From Rubellimicrobium roseum (lineage in GTDB: Bacteria; Pseudomonadota; Alphaproteobacteria; Rhodobacterales; Rhodobacteraceae): a stretch of DNA of 51,108 nucleotides. Below are positions 8,834 to 17,443 of this stretch, piece by piece. Under the pieces are notes generated by a model. That model did no database searches and had not been told where the DNA came from. It was given only the letters and a program-made list of their open reading frames with translations. The stretch is taken from contig NZ_VDFV01000024.1 in the NCBI RefSeq assembly GCF_006152145.1, positions 1 to 51,108 on the forward strand, given 5' to 3'. The position numbers and the translations under genes are program-made. How positions within the stretch are numbered: the first letter of the stretch is position 1; each line of letters begins with the position of its first letter.

Positions 8834-9883
8834 ATGCTGAACAGACGGACCTTCGGGGCGCTTCTCGCCTCCGCCGCGCTCGCGCCGGGGCTGGCGCTGG
8901 CGCAGTCCATGCCCGCCCCCTTCGACAATCCCGGCGAGGTCGAGATCGCGTTGGTGCGCTATCTCTCCACCGGCGACTTCTTCCAAGCCTATCTGTCGGG
9001 CGTGGAGCGTCAGGCCGAAGCGCTGGGCGTGAACCTGCGCGTGCTCGACAGCCGGCAGGACGCGGCGCTTCAGGCCGACATGGTGGACCAGGCCATCGCG
9101 CTGGGCGTGGATGGCATCATCATCCAGCATGGCCTGACCGAGTCGATGAAGGAGGCCGCGCAGCGGGCGCTCGACGCCGGCATCCCCGTCGTGGCTTTCG
9201 ACGTGAACGTCGAAAACGAGAACATCCCGCAGATAGAGCAGTCCGACCGCGACCTCGCCCGCCTCGCGCTCGAGCAGGCCATCGCGGACAACGGCGAGGA
9301 ATGGACGGCCGGCTACGTCTACGTGCCGGGGATCGCGCCGCTCGACCGCCGTCACGAGACCTGGACCGAGTTCAAGGAACGCTATCCGGGGATCAACGAG
9401 GTCGCGCAGTTCGGCACGCTCGACAACCCCATCGCCAACTCGGTTGCCAACCAAGCGCGTTCGGTAATCTCGGCCAACCCGAACATCACCGTCATGTTCG
9501 CGCCTTACGACGAGTTCGCCAAGGGCGTGAAGATCGCCGTGGACGAGGCGGGGATGTCGGGGCAGGTCTCGATCTATTCGGCCGACATCTCGACCGCCGA
9601 CATCGCCGCCATGCGCGAGCCCGGGTCGGCCTGGAAGGCCACCGCCGCGACCAATCCCGCCGTGGTGGGCGAGGTCTCTGTGCGGGCGCTGGCGATGCTG
9701 CTGGCGGGCGAGGACCCGGGCGATCAAGTCATCGTGCCGCCGACGCTCATCACGCAACAGCAGCTCAACGACGAGAACATCACCAATATGGAGGAGTTGT
9801 CGGCCCGCGTGCCCGCCTTCGCCCATGCGGACGTGGCCGCGCCCGACTGGATGCCCCTGCCCAGCGCGCCGTCGCAGAACTGA
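8834..9883 (+). CDS. Periplasmic sugar-binding protein of the RbsB-like ABC importer
   Basis: This is a 349-residue secreted type I periplasmic binding protein. It begins MLNRRTFGALLASAALAPG and has a likely signal-peptidase site after ALA near residue 23; the RR-T-F start also resembles a Tat motif. The mature part shows RbsB-like features, including DMVDQAIALGVDGIIIQHG and VPVVAFDVNV-like strands (here IPVVAFDVNVE). The ATG at 8834 has a strong GGGAGGAG 8-12 nt upstream; an earlier in-frame start at 8819 lies before this site and is not favoured. A hairpin between this gene and the transketolase genes probably lets the binding protein be made in excess. Confidence 0.9.
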   Translation: MLNRRTFGALLASAALAPGLALAQSMPAPFDNPGEVEIALVRYLSTGDFFQAYLSGVERQAEALGVNLRVLDSRQDAALQADMVDQAIALGVDGIIIQHGLTESMKEAAQRALDAGIPVVAFDVNVENENIPQIEQSDRDLARLALEQAIADNGEEWTAGYVYVPGIAPLDRRHETWTEFKERYPGINEVAQFGTLDNPIANSVANQARSVISANPNITVMFAPYDEFAKGVKIAVDEAGMSGQVSIYSADISTADIAAMREPGSAWKATAATNPAVVGEVSVRALAMLLAGEDPGDQVIVPPTLITQQQLNDENITNMEELSARVPAFAHADVAAPDWMPLPSAPSQN

Positions 9884-9892
9884 GACAGCCGG

Positions 9893-9913
9893 GGGCGCGG
9901 CTCGTCCGCGCCC
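9893..9913 (+). terminator. Intra-operon attenuator hairpin after the sugar-binding protein gene
   Basis: An 8-bp GC stem (GGGCGCGG 9893-9900, CCGCGCCC 9906-9913, loop ctcgt) follows the binding-protein stop by about 10 nt and has no U tract. The downstream genes are close and codirectional, so partial termination or 3'-end protection is more likely than full termination. Confidence 0.45.
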
Positions 9914-9933
9914 TCCCCCAAGGAGGCCCCGCC

Positions 9934-10863
9934 TTGCGCAACGAGCGAACAACCGAGGACGTGGCCCGAGGCATCCGCCGTCGGGTCTTCGAGCATTCCA
10001 TCCGTAACAACGGCGGCTACCTGAGCCAGGCCTGCTCAGCCGCCGAGCAGCTCGCCTTCCTCTATAACGAGGCGCTGAACCTCGGCCCCTCGACCCGGCC
10101 CCTGGTCCCGCCGCCCTTCGCAGGCGTACCCTCGGCAGGCAACCCGGACTACGTGACGGGCGCGGGCTACAACGGGCCGTTCACGCCGGAGCATGACCGC
10201 CTGTTCATCGCGCCCGCGCATTACGCGCTCGTGGCCTATGCCTGCCTGATCGAGGTCGGGCGGATGGCACCCGAAGGGCTGGAGCAGTTCAACAAGGACG
10301 GCAGCAGCGTCGAGATGATCGGGGCCGAGCATTCTCCCGGCATGGAGGTCCACAACGGCACGCTGGGGATCGGGCTCTCGACCGCTGCGGGCCTTGCCTG
10401 GGGTCGCAAGCGCAAGGGCGAGGCGGGAAAGATCTGCGTCTTCATGTCGGACGGCGAGGTGCAGGAAGGCCAGACCTGGGAAGCCGTGCAGGCCGCCGCG
10501 CACCACCGGGTCGACAATCTCTGGGCCGTCATGGACGTGAACCGGCAGCAATGCGACGGCGCCATGGACAGCGTCATGGAGGTGGGCGACATCGCCGCCA
10601 AGCTGCGCCAGTTCGGCGCCGTGGTGGCCGAAGTGGACGCGCACGACCTTGCCGCGCTGCGCGAGGCGGCGGGGACCGAACACGCAGGGCGACCCTTGAT
10701 CGTGCTCGCCCATTCCTCGCCCACGAAGGGGATGGAGTTCCTAATGCGCCGCTTCCCGCGCCTCCACTACGTCCGCTTCAGGGACGAGGCCGAACGGCGC
10801 GAGATGAACGCGGCGATCGCGGCCGAGCTGGGCGTGCCGCCCGTCGAGTTGGAGGCCCACTGA
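9934..10863 (+). CDS. Transketolase, N-terminal (TPP-binding) subunit
   Basis: This 309-residue protein corresponds to the first half of transketolase. It carries the thiamine-diphosphate motif (MSDGEVQEGQTWEA near residue 172) and the expected HSPGMEVHNGTLG-type loop. The start is an unusual TTG at 9934, supported by a perfect AGGAGG 7 nt upstream (9921-9926); no ATG or GTG is available before the conserved region. Split transketolases form A2B2 complexes with the partner encoded next. In D-apiose catabolism a split transketolase (AptA/AptB) cleaves apulose 4-phosphate, and others serve in general or sugar-specific C2 transfer. Which applies here cannot be told from sequence alone. Confidence 0.88.
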   Translation: MRNERTTEDVARGIRRRVFEHSIRNNGGYLSQACSAAEQLAFLYNEALNLGPSTRPLVPPPFAGVPSAGNPDYVTGAGYNGPFTPEHDRLFIAPAHYALVAYACLIEVGRMAPEGLEQFNKDGSSVEMIGAEHSPGMEVHNGTLGIGLSTAAGLAWGRKRKGEAGKICVFMSDGEVQEGQTWEAVQAAAHHRVDNLWAVMDVNRQQCDGAMDSVMEVGDIAAKLRQFGAVVAEVDAHDLAALREAAGTEHAGRPLIVLAHSSPTKGMEFLMRRFPRLHYVRFRDEAERREMNAAIAAELGVPPVELEAH

Positions 10864-10864
10864 C

Positions 10865-11866
10865 ATGGAGATGGTGAACCGACCCTACGCGAAGGCCTTC
10901 GAGGACTACGCCGTCCGGCACCCCGAGGTGCTGTGCCTCTCGGCGGACCTCACCTCCTCCTGCGAGGTCGACGGCTTCCGCGACCGCAATCCCGACCAGT
11001 TCCTGAGCCTCGGCATGGCCGAGCAGAACATGATGAGCTTCGCGGGCGGCCTAGGCCTCGCGGGGTTCCGGCCCTTCCTGCACTCCTTCGGCGTGTTCCT
11101 ATACCGGCGGCCCTACGACCAGCTCATGGCCTCGGTCGCCTATCCGCGCCGCAAGGTCCGGCTCATGGGCTTCCTGCCGGGCGTGACGACGCCGGGCGGC
11201 ATGACCCACCAGGCGATCGAAGACATCTCGATCATGCGCACGATTCCCAACATGACCGTGCTGGAGGCCGGGGACGCCACCGAGGTCGAGAGCATCGTGG
11301 CCGAGGCCGACACGGTGGACGGTCCGGTCTACTGCCGTATCCTGCGCGGCTCCGTCCCCCGCCTCTTCGACACGCCCCTGAAGGTCGGCCGGATGCGCGT
11401 GCTGGCCGAAGGGTCGGACGTGCTGGTGGTCACGGCCGGGATCGCCACCGAAGAGGCGCTGCGCGCGCGGGGCGCGCTGGACCGCGCGGGCGTGTCAGTG
11501 CGCCACCTGCACCTGAGCACCCACAAGCCCTTCGACGCCGCCCAGATCGTCGACCACGCGGTCAGCGTCCGGCACGGCGTCGTCACGCTGGAGAACCACC
11601 TCGTCACCGGCGGGATCGGCAGCATGGTCGCCGAGGCACTGGCCGAGGCGGGGCTGGCCAAGCGCCTCGTGCGGCTGGGCTTGCAGGACACTTACGCGCA
11701 CGGCGGCTCGCGGCCCTACCTCATGCGGCACTACGGGCTCGATGCGCTGGCGCTGGTGCGCGGCGTGGAACGGCTGACAGGCCAGAGCACCGGGATCACC
11801 GAAGAGGACCTGAGCGCGGTGCGCGTCGAGGCCGTCCATTCGGCCGTGAAGGCGGAGGCGCTGTGA
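10865..11866 (+). CDS. Transketolase, C-terminal subunit
   Basis: This 333-residue partner carries the pyrimidine-binding and C-terminal transketolase domains. The key segment SLGMAEQNMMSFAGGLGLAG contains the glutamate expected to activate the thiamine cofactor, followed by GGMTHQAIEDISIMRTIPNM, which is diagnostic of transketolase/DXS-like proteins. It starts one base after the stop of the N-terminal subunit, so both are probably made in equal amounts. It overlaps the RuBisCO-like gene by GTGA at 11863-11866. Together with the kinase, isomerase and aldolase it suggests a catabolic route that includes a two-carbon transfer or cleavage. Confidence 0.88.
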   Translation: MEMVNRPYAKAFEDYAVRHPEVLCLSADLTSSCEVDGFRDRNPDQFLSLGMAEQNMMSFAGGLGLAGFRPFLHSFGVFLYRRPYDQLMASVAYPRRKVRLMGFLPGVTTPGGMTHQAIEDISIMRTIPNMTVLEAGDATEVESIVAEADTVDGPVYCRILRGSVPRLFDTPLKVGRMRVLAEGSDVLVVTAGIATEEALRARGALDRAGVSVRHLHLSTHKPFDAAQIVDHAVSVRHGVVTLENHLVTGGIGSMVAEALAEAGLAKRLVRLGLQDTYAHGGSRPYLMRHYGLDALALVRGVERLTGQSTGITEEDLSAVRVEAVHSAVKAEAL

Positions 11867-12972
11867 GCCGCTTCGCCGTCACCTACCGCATCCGGGCCAC
11901 CGACGCCGCCGAGGCCCGCGCCCGCGCCGAGGGCATCGCCTACGAGCAGACGGTCGAGGTGCCCCCCGACGTGGTGCCCCCCGGCTTTGTCCGGGACGAG
12001 ATCGTGGGCCGGATCGAGGAGATCGGCCCCGACAGCGACGGCTTCCGGGCGACCATCTCCTACAGCCCCGAGAGCGCGGGAGACGACTTCCACCAGTTCC
12101 TGAACGTCGTCTTCGGCAACTCCTCGCTGCAGAAGGGCATCCGTGTCATCGCCATCGACCCGGGCCCCGAGATCCGGCGCCGCCACCCCGGCGCGCGCTT
12201 CGGCGTCGAGGGCATCCGCCGCATGGCCCGGCGGCCCGAGGGCGGACTGATCTGCCCCGTCCTCAAGCCGCAGGGCATCGGGGCCGAGGAGATCGCGCGC
12301 ATCGCCTGTCTCTGCGCGCTGGGCGGGGCCGACATCATCAAGGAGGACCACGGCCTTTCGGACCTGCGCACCGCCCCCTTCCGCGCGCGGGTCGAAGCGG
12401 TCGTCGCCGCTCTCGACCGCGCCGAGCTCGAGACGGGACGGCGTCCCGCCTATTTCGCCACCCTGCCCGGCCCCTTCGAACGGATCGAGGCGAACCTCGC
12501 CTTCGCCAAGGCGGCGCGGGTGGACGGGCTTGTCGTGATGCCGGGTCTCTTCGGTTGGGGACTTGTGTCGCGGATCGCCCGCGACGAGGCGCTGAACCTC
12601 GCTGTCATGATGCATCCGAGCCTCACGGGCCCCTTCGTGGTGTCCGAGGGGTCGGGGATGGATTGCGCCGTGATCTACGGCACGCTCCAGCGCCTCGCGG
12701 GGTCTGACCTGTCCATCTTCCCCAACGTGGGCGGCCGATTCGGCTTCACGGAAGGCGACTGCCGCGCCATTGCAAAGGCCTGCCTGGACCCGAATGGCCC
12801 CGGTCGCCCGATCCTCCCCAACCCTGGCGGCGGCATGAGCGTGGACCGCGCGCAGGAGATGCAGGCCATGTACGGTCAGGACGTGGCCTATCTCCTGGGC
12901 GGGAGCCTCCTGCGCCACGGCGAGGGGCTGGGCGCCGAGATTGCGCGGATGCGTCGGGCGCTGGACGGCTGA
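11863..12972 (+). CDS. RuBisCO-like protein (form IV), predicted non-carboxylating
   Basis: This 369-residue member of the RuBisCO large-subunit superfamily is shorter than true RuBisCO. Recognisable positions are NVVFGN (81-86), the KPxG motif with K135 (equivalent to K175), GGADIIKEDH with K160 (carbamylated K201) and D162 (D203), H251 (H294) and the phosphate-binding GG at 346-347. The usual KDDE is KEDH, so the E204 metal ligand is a histidine; no loop-6 lysine is evident and the S379 SGG is NPGGG. It is therefore not a CO2 fixer. Known RuBisCO-like activities include DK-MTP-1P enolase, MTRu-1P isomerisation and, in D-apionate catabolism, a 3-oxo-isoapionate-4-phosphate decarboxylase. The GTG start overlaps the preceding stop and has GGAGG just upstream. 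Confidence 0.85.
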   Translation: MSRFAVTYRIRATDAAEARARAEGIAYEQTVEVPPDVVPPGFVRDEIVGRIEEIGPDSDGFRATISYSPESAGDDFHQFLNVVFGNSSLQKGIRVIAIDPGPEIRRRHPGARFGVEGIRRMARRPEGGLICPVLKPQGIGAEEIARIACLCALGGADIIKEDHGLSDLRTAPFRARVEAVVAALDRAELETGRRPAYFATLPGPFERIEANLAFAKAARVDGLVVMPGLFGWGLVSRIARDEALNLAVMMHPSLTGPFVVSEGSGMDCAVIYGTLQRLAGSDLSIFPNVGGRFGFTEGDCRAIAKACLDPNGPGRPILPNPGGGMSVDRAQEMQAMYGQDVAYLLGGSLLRHGEGLGAEIARMRRALDG

Positions 12973-12979
12973 GGGCCGC

Positions 12980-13828
12980 TCATTTCCTGCGTCCGGGCGT
13001 TTCGTCCGCGCCATCCCTGACGCGTTCCGACAGGCGCTCCAGGAAGTCGGTGAGACCGGCCTCAGGGTCCGTGGTCTGCGAGGTCACGACCGTCAGGCCC
13101 CACCGCGCGAGCACGGCCTTCTGCGCCGGACCCGCACGGGGCAGGAAGATGTAGCTGCGTGGCCGGTTCCGCTCGTAGGGCGACCGGCTCCAGCTCTCCC
13201 AGATCCGGTGCAGGAGCAACCGGATGTTCAGGTCCCGCAGCGAGTAGCCGATGAAGAGAAGCGTCCGGCTCATCGCGTCAGCGCGGAACTTCACGTCCAG
13301 CGGGCTGTCGAAGCTCATGCGCGAGAAGTAGTCGGACTCCGTGATGACGAGGCTCGCGTCATCCTCGAAGTCACCGTGGAACTTGACTATCTGCGTGCAG
13401 GTCGGGTCGGCGATGGTCAGGTCGCGCTCGTTGGCGATCTTGACATAGGGCTGGCCCTGCGCCTCGAAGGCGACCTCCAGGTTGCGGTCGTAGTTGGTCG
13501 TGTAGATCAGAGGAAACCCCAAGGACACGATGAGCTGGTGGATGCGCGAGTCGCGCACGCTGTCCTCGCTCACCTTCCATTCGCGGTCCATCCAGCTGCG
13601 CAGGGGGCCGATCGTCCCGTAGCGGATGCGGTAGTATTCGGCCAGGATCGGGTGGCCCAGGCTCGCCTCGGGGTCGGTCTCGGGCTCCAGGCCCAGTTCC
13701 TCCATGATGTGGTCGATCAGCGCCTGCCACGACGGCAGGCCCACGGTCATCGAGATCCCCGCCCCGACGAAGAGGATCGCCCGGCGGTCCCGGACGGAGG
13801 CGGCGAGGTCGTCAAGGTCGTCCTGCAT
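12980..13828 (-). CDS. Stand-alone SIR2-like domain protein
   Basis: This 282-residue protein consists essentially of one SIR2-type NAD-binding domain. Visible are the nucleotide-binding FVGAGIS (20-26), TTNYD (110-114), the catalytic-type HGD with H151, and GYSLRDLN (194-201). The zinc-ribbon cysteines of true deacetylase sirtuins are absent. Such SIR2-like domains act as NAD+ hydrolases in several antiphage systems, but stand-alone proteins of this size are also common and uncharacterised. The ATG at 13828 is the first codon before the conserved region; the open frame extends further but overlaps the divergent MFS gene. It has a weak ribosome binding site. No companion effector or sensor gene is adjacent. 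Confidence 0.75.
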   Translation of the reverse strand: MQDDLDDLAASVRDRRAILFVGAGISMTVGLPSWQALIDHIMEELGLEPETDPEASLGHPILAEYYRIRYGTIGPLRSWMDREWKVSEDSVRDSRIHQLIVSLGFPLIYTTNYDRNLEVAFEAQGQPYVKIANERDLTIADPTCTQIVKFHGDFEDDASLVITESDYFSRMSFDSPLDVKFRADAMSRTLLFIGYSLRDLNIRLLLHRIWESWSRSPYERNRPRSYIFLPRAGPAQKAVLARWGLTVVTSQTTDPEAGLTDFLERLSERVRDGADETPGRRK

Positions 13829-13970
13829 GGGACGGGGAACGGGGGTGGCCCCGCCGGGTTCCCGGCCCGGCTTGCGCCTTGGGCCCGACTGGCCTACGGC
13901 GCGGAGACCGCGGGAACCCGCCGCCGGTCCGCAGCTTGCATTCTCGCCATCCCTTCCGCCGGAGGCCGCC

Positions 13971-15278
13971 ATGAGATCCATCGCCGTCGAGGACGCGCTG
14001 ACGCGGGCCGGCACCGGCCCGTTCCAGAAACGCCTCCTGGGCGTCTTCGGCTTCGTCTGGGCCGCCGATGCCATGCAAGTGCTGGCCGTGGGTTTCACCG
14101 CCCCCTCCATTGCCGCAAGCTTCGGCCTCACGGTGCCGCAAGCGCTCCAGACGGGAACGCTGTTCTTCCTGGGGATGCTGGTGGGGGCGAGCCTCTTCGG
14201 CCGTCTGGCCGACCGGATCGGGCGCCGCCGCGTGCTGCTCGTGACGGTGGCCTGCGACGGGATCTTCGGGCTCCTGTCGGTGTTCGCGCCCTCCTTCGAA
14301 ATGCTGCTTGCGCTGCGCTTCCTGACCGGCGCGGCGGTGGGGGGCACGTTGCCCGTGGATTATGCGCTCATGGCCGAGTTCCTGCCGCCCCGGTCGCGCG
14401 GGCGGTGGCTGGTGTTCCTCGAAGGCTTCTGGGCGGTGGGCACGGTGGCGATCGCGCTGGCCGCCTGGGCCCTGAGCGGGGCGGGCGTGGCCGAGCCCTG
14501 GCGATGGCTCTTCGCCCTGACCGCTCTGCCCGCGCTCATCGGGATCTGGCTGCGGCTCTGGGTCCCGGAATCGCCCATGTACCTGCTGCGCCGGGGCGAG
14601 GCGGCCGAGGCCCGCGCCGTGCTCGACCGCGTGCTCGTAGCCAACGGCCAGCCGCCGCTGGACGGCCCAGTTGTTGCTCCGCCCGCGCGCCCCTCGGCGG
14701 GGCTCCTGTCGCCGGGGCTGCGCCGGCTCACCCTTCTGGTGCTGCCGGTCTGGTTCCTGGTCTCGATCTCCTACTACGGCGTCTTCACCTGGATGCCGGC
14801 GCGGCTGGCGGGCGAGGGCTTCGGCTTCGTGCGCGGCTACGGCTTCATCCTGCTCATCGCGCTGGCGCAGCTTCCGGGCTATGCGCTGGCGGCCTACGGG
14901 GTCGAGCGCTGGGGCCGCAAGCCCACGCTGATCGGCTTCCTCCTGCTCAGCGCCGCCGCCTGCCTGCTCTTCGTGCTGGCCCAGAGCGCCCCCCTGATCG
15001 CGGCCTCCCTCCTCATCATGAGCTTCGCGCTGCTCGGCACCTGGGGCTCGCTCTACGCCTTCACGCCCGAGATCTACCCGACCGCGAGCCGCGCCACCGG
15101 CATGGGCGCGGCCAGCGCCATGGCCCGGCTGGGCGGGCTCCTGGCGCCGTCGGCCCTGGCCGTGGTGGTCGCGCAGGGCTTCGGCGCGGCGGTGGGGCTC
15201 TTCGCGGCGCTCCTCCTTCTCGCGGCCGCCGTCGCGGCGCTCATCGACGTGGAGACGCGAAGCCGCCCGCTCGCCTGA
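13971..15278 (+). CDS. MFS transporter (NiaP/sugar-porter-like)
   Basis: This 435-residue protein has twelve predicted hydrophobic segments. The loop 2-3 signature GRLADRIGRRR and the segment LPVDYALMAEFLPPRSRGRW resemble the NiaP/SV2-like branch of the major facilitator family, which moves nicotinate, aromatic acids or other small organic acids. A second half-repeat signature, YGVERWGRKP, lies after helix 8. The ATG at 13971 has GGAGG 6 nt upstream. It diverges from the SIR2 gene and is followed by a small protein gene, so the substrate is not indicated by context. Confidence 0.85.
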   Translation: MRSIAVEDALTRAGTGPFQKRLLGVFGFVWAADAMQVLAVGFTAPSIAASFGLTVPQALQTGTLFFLGMLVGASLFGRLADRIGRRRVLLVTVACDGIFGLLSVFAPSFEMLLALRFLTGAAVGGTLPVDYALMAEFLPPRSRGRWLVFLEGFWAVGTVAIALAAWALSGAGVAEPWRWLFALTALPALIGIWLRLWVPESPMYLLRRGEAAEARAVLDRVLVANGQPPLDGPVVAPPARPSAGLLSPGLRRLTLLVLPVWFLVSISYYGVFTWMPARLAGEGFGFVRGYGFILLIALAQLPGYALAAYGVERWGRKPTLIGFLLLSAAACLLFVLAQSAPLIAASLLIMSFALLGTWGSLYAFTPEIYPTASRATGMGAASAMARLGGLLAPSALAVVVAQGFGAAVGLFAALLLLAAAVAALIDVETRSRPLA

Positions 15279-15336
15279 TCGGAACCGCTCGCGCGACTTG
15301 CTCATTGCGACCGGGCAAGACGGAGGGAGCCCGGCC

Positions 15337-15504
15337 ATGGAAGAGAAGCTCAGGACGGCGATCATCGAGGAACTGCAGCGCCAGTCCGAGGAGGACGGCG
15401 GACCAGAGGTCCGCGTCGAGGAGGACCGGCTGGTCGTGAACGGGTCCGTGGACCTGGACTCGCTGGTCATGGCGGTCGTGGGATCGGTTGCCGGCGGGCC
15501 CTGA
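15337..15504 (+). CDS. Small acidic hypothetical protein (55 aa)
   Basis: This 55-residue protein is rich in Glu/Asp with a short hydrophobic C-terminal part (DSLVMAVVGSVAGG). I do not recognise it. The ATG at 15337 is preceded by GGAGGGAG at good spacing, and third-position GC bias fits coding DNA. It sits 3 nt before the phosphoesterase gene and is probably cotranscribed with it. An in-frame upstream start at 15298 is less likely because it precedes the ribosome binding site. Confidence 0.6.
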   Translation: MEEKLRTAIIEELQRQSEEDGGPEVRVEEDRLVVNGSVDLDSLVMAVVGSVAGGP

Positions 15505-15507
15505 GCC

Positions 15508-15975
15508 GTGGCAACGCTGCGGGTCGGCGTGATCGCGGATACCCACGGGCTGCTGCGGCCGGCGGCAGTGGCGTGCCTGCGGGGTTCGGACCACATCCTT
15601 CATGCGGGCGACATCGGCGCGCCCGGCATCGTGCCGGCGCTGGAGGCGCTCGCGCCCGTGACGGCCATACGGGGCAACATCGACCGAGACGCCTGGGCGC
15701 GGGCCTTTCCCGAGACGCGCACCGTGACACTTGGCGGCATCGACGTGCATCTGGTCCACGACGTGAAGGATCTTGACCCCGATTTTCCTGTCGGAAGAAT
15801 CGGAGTCGTGGTTTCGGGGCACTCGCATCGGGCTGGAATTGATCGGCGCGGAGGGACGCTGTTCCTCAACCCGGGCAGCGCCGGACCTCGGCGCTTTCGC
15901 CTGGCGGTGACGGTGGCGCACCTGACCCTCGACGGGGACCGGGCCGAGGCCCGGATCGAAGCCTTGGATGTCTAG
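15508..15975 (+). CDS. YfcE/MJ0936-type metallophosphoesterase
   Basis: This 155-residue calcineurin-like phosphoesterase carries the dinuclear metal motifs in order: IADTHG near residue 9, HAGDIG near 34, RGNID near 54, VHDVKD and SGHSHRAGID, followed by NPGSAGPRR. These are diagnostic of the small YfcE family, which shows phosphodiesterase activity on artificial substrates; the physiological substrate is unknown. The start is GTG at 15508, three bases after the stop of the small acidic protein. OtsA follows after about 95 nt in the same direction. Confidence 0.85.
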   Translation: MATLRVGVIADTHGLLRPAAVACLRGSDHILHAGDIGAPGIVPALEALAPVTAIRGNIDRDAWARAFPETRTVTLGGIDVHLVHDVKDLDPDFPVGRIGVVVSGHSHRAGIDRRGGTLFLNPGSAGPRRFRLAVTVAHLTLDGDRAEARIEALDV

Positions 15976-16069
15976 AGCGGGCCCGAAACCCTTGCGCCCG
16001 GCGCCAGTACGGTCCTTGATGCCCGCCGCGGCGCCCTCGACCGGCCCCGCCAACGAAAGGAATGATGCC

Positions 16070-17443
16070 ATGGGTCGCCTTATCGTCGCCTCGAACCGTA
16101 CCGCCGCCCCGGGCGAGGAGCGCGCGGGCGGCCTTGCGGTGGCGCTCTGGGACGCGCTGACCGAGCGGGGCGGCCTCTGGTTCGGCTGGTCGGGCGAGAC
16201 CGTCGAGCGCGAGACGCGCGGCCTGCGGATCGTGACCGAGGGCAACGTCGAGTTCGCTCTCGCCGACCTCACCGCGGCCGAGCTGGCGGGCTACTACCTG
16301 GGTTATGCCAATCGCGCGCTCTGGCCGGTGTTCCATTACCGCATCGACCTCGCCCGGTTCGTCGACGAGGACTGGGACTGTTACGCCACCGTGAACCGGC
16401 GCTTCGGTCGGCTCCTGCACCAGCTCCTGCGCCGCGACGACATCGTCTGGGTGCACGACTACCATTTCCTGCTCCTCGGGCAGGAGCTGCGCAACAACGG
16501 CTGGCAGGGGCCGCTGGGCTTCTTCCTTCACATCCCCTTTCCGCCCGCCGAGGTCTTTGCGGCGCTGCCCCAGCATCAGCGGATCGCCCGCGGTCTGGCC
16601 GACTTCGATCTCCTCGGCTTCCAGACCGAGCGCGACGTGGGCAATTTCCACCGCTACATGGTCGAGCAGCACGGCGCCGAGCTGCTGCCCGACGGTCGCC
16701 TGAAGGCCTATGGTCGCATCATCCGCGCCGAGGCCTTCCCCATCGGCATTGATCCCGCCGAGATGCGTCGCTTTTCGGAAGGCGAGGAGGCGCGCACGGC
16801 GGCCGACCGCGTCCGGCGCATGATCGGCGACCGCGCCCTGGTGATCGGCGCGGACCGGATGGACTACTCCAAGGGCCTGCCGCAGCGGATTCAGGCCTTC
16901 GGGCGCCTCCTCGACGAGCATGACGAGCTCCGGGGCCGCGTGAACTTGCTCCAGGTCGCCCCGCCCTCGCGTGAGACGGTGGGCGCCTACCGCGACCTGC
17001 GCGAAGAGATGGACCGCTTGGCCGGGCGGGTGAACGGGGACTACTCGGACCTCGACTGGACGCCGATCCGCTACCTCGCGCGGGGCTATTCGCGCGAGGT
17101 GCTGGCGGGACTCTACCAGTTGGCCCGGGTTGGCCTCGTGACGCCACTGCGGGACGGGATGAACCTCGTCGCCAAGGAATACGTGGCCTCGCAGGTCCCC
17201 GAGGACCCGGGCGTGCTCATCCTGTCGGAGTTCGCGGGAGCGGCCGAGCGGATGCCCTCGGCCCTTCTGGTGAACCCTCACGACGTGGGTGGCGTCGCCG
17301 ACGCCATCCTGCGGGCCCTGCGGATGTCGCGCGAGGAAAGGGTCGAGCGCTGGCAGGCGCTGGACGAGGAGGTGCGGCGCAACGATGTCGCCACCTGGCG
17401 GCGGAACTTCCTCGACGCGCTGCGGGACGTGGAGATGGCATGA
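16070..17443 (+). CDS. otsA: Trehalose-6-phosphate synthase
   Basis: This 457-residue GT20 glycosyltransferase makes trehalose 6-phosphate from UDP-glucose and glucose 6-phosphate, the first step of osmoprotectant synthesis. Signatures are RLIVASNR at the start, GGLAVAL near 20, the [10 protein letters not shown] active-site segment, [15 protein letters not shown] and [11 protein letters not shown]. The ATG at 16070 is the only in-frame ATG near the family start and is preceded by GAAAGGAA. The stop overlaps the otsB start by ATGA at 17440-17443. Confidence 0.95.
   Translation: MGRLIVASNRTAAPGEERAGGLAVALWDALTERGGLWFGWSGETVERETRGLRIVTEGNVEFALADLTAAELAGYYLGYANRALWPVFHYRIDLARFVDEDWDCYATVNRRFGRLLHQLLRRDDIVWVHDYHFLLLGQELRNNGWQGPLGFFLHIPFPPAEVFAALPQHQRIARGLADFDLLGFQTERDVGNFHRYMVEQHGAELLPDGRLKAYGRIIRAEAFPIGIDPAEMRRFSEGEEARTAADRVRRMIGDRALVIGADRMDYSKGLPQRIQAFGRLLDEHDELRGRVNLLQVAPPSRETVGAYRDLREEMDRLAGRVNGDYSDLDWTPIRYLARGYSREVLAGLYQLARVGLVTPLRDGMNLVAKEYVASQVPEDPGVLILSEFAGAAERMPSALLVNPHDVGGVADAILRALRMSREERVERWQALDEEVRRNDVATWRRNFLDALRDVEMA

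Noticed and set aside
8105-9952. Long minus-strand open frame opposite the ABC permease and binding-protein genes
   Set aside because: Antisense shadow of two well-recognised genes; composition rich in Arg/Gly/His and no family signature.
719-12972. Classical methionine salvage (mtnBCDE) or Calvin-cycle operon
   Set aside because: None of the other salvage genes or phosphoribulokinase is present, and the RuBisCO-like protein lacks key catalytic residues.
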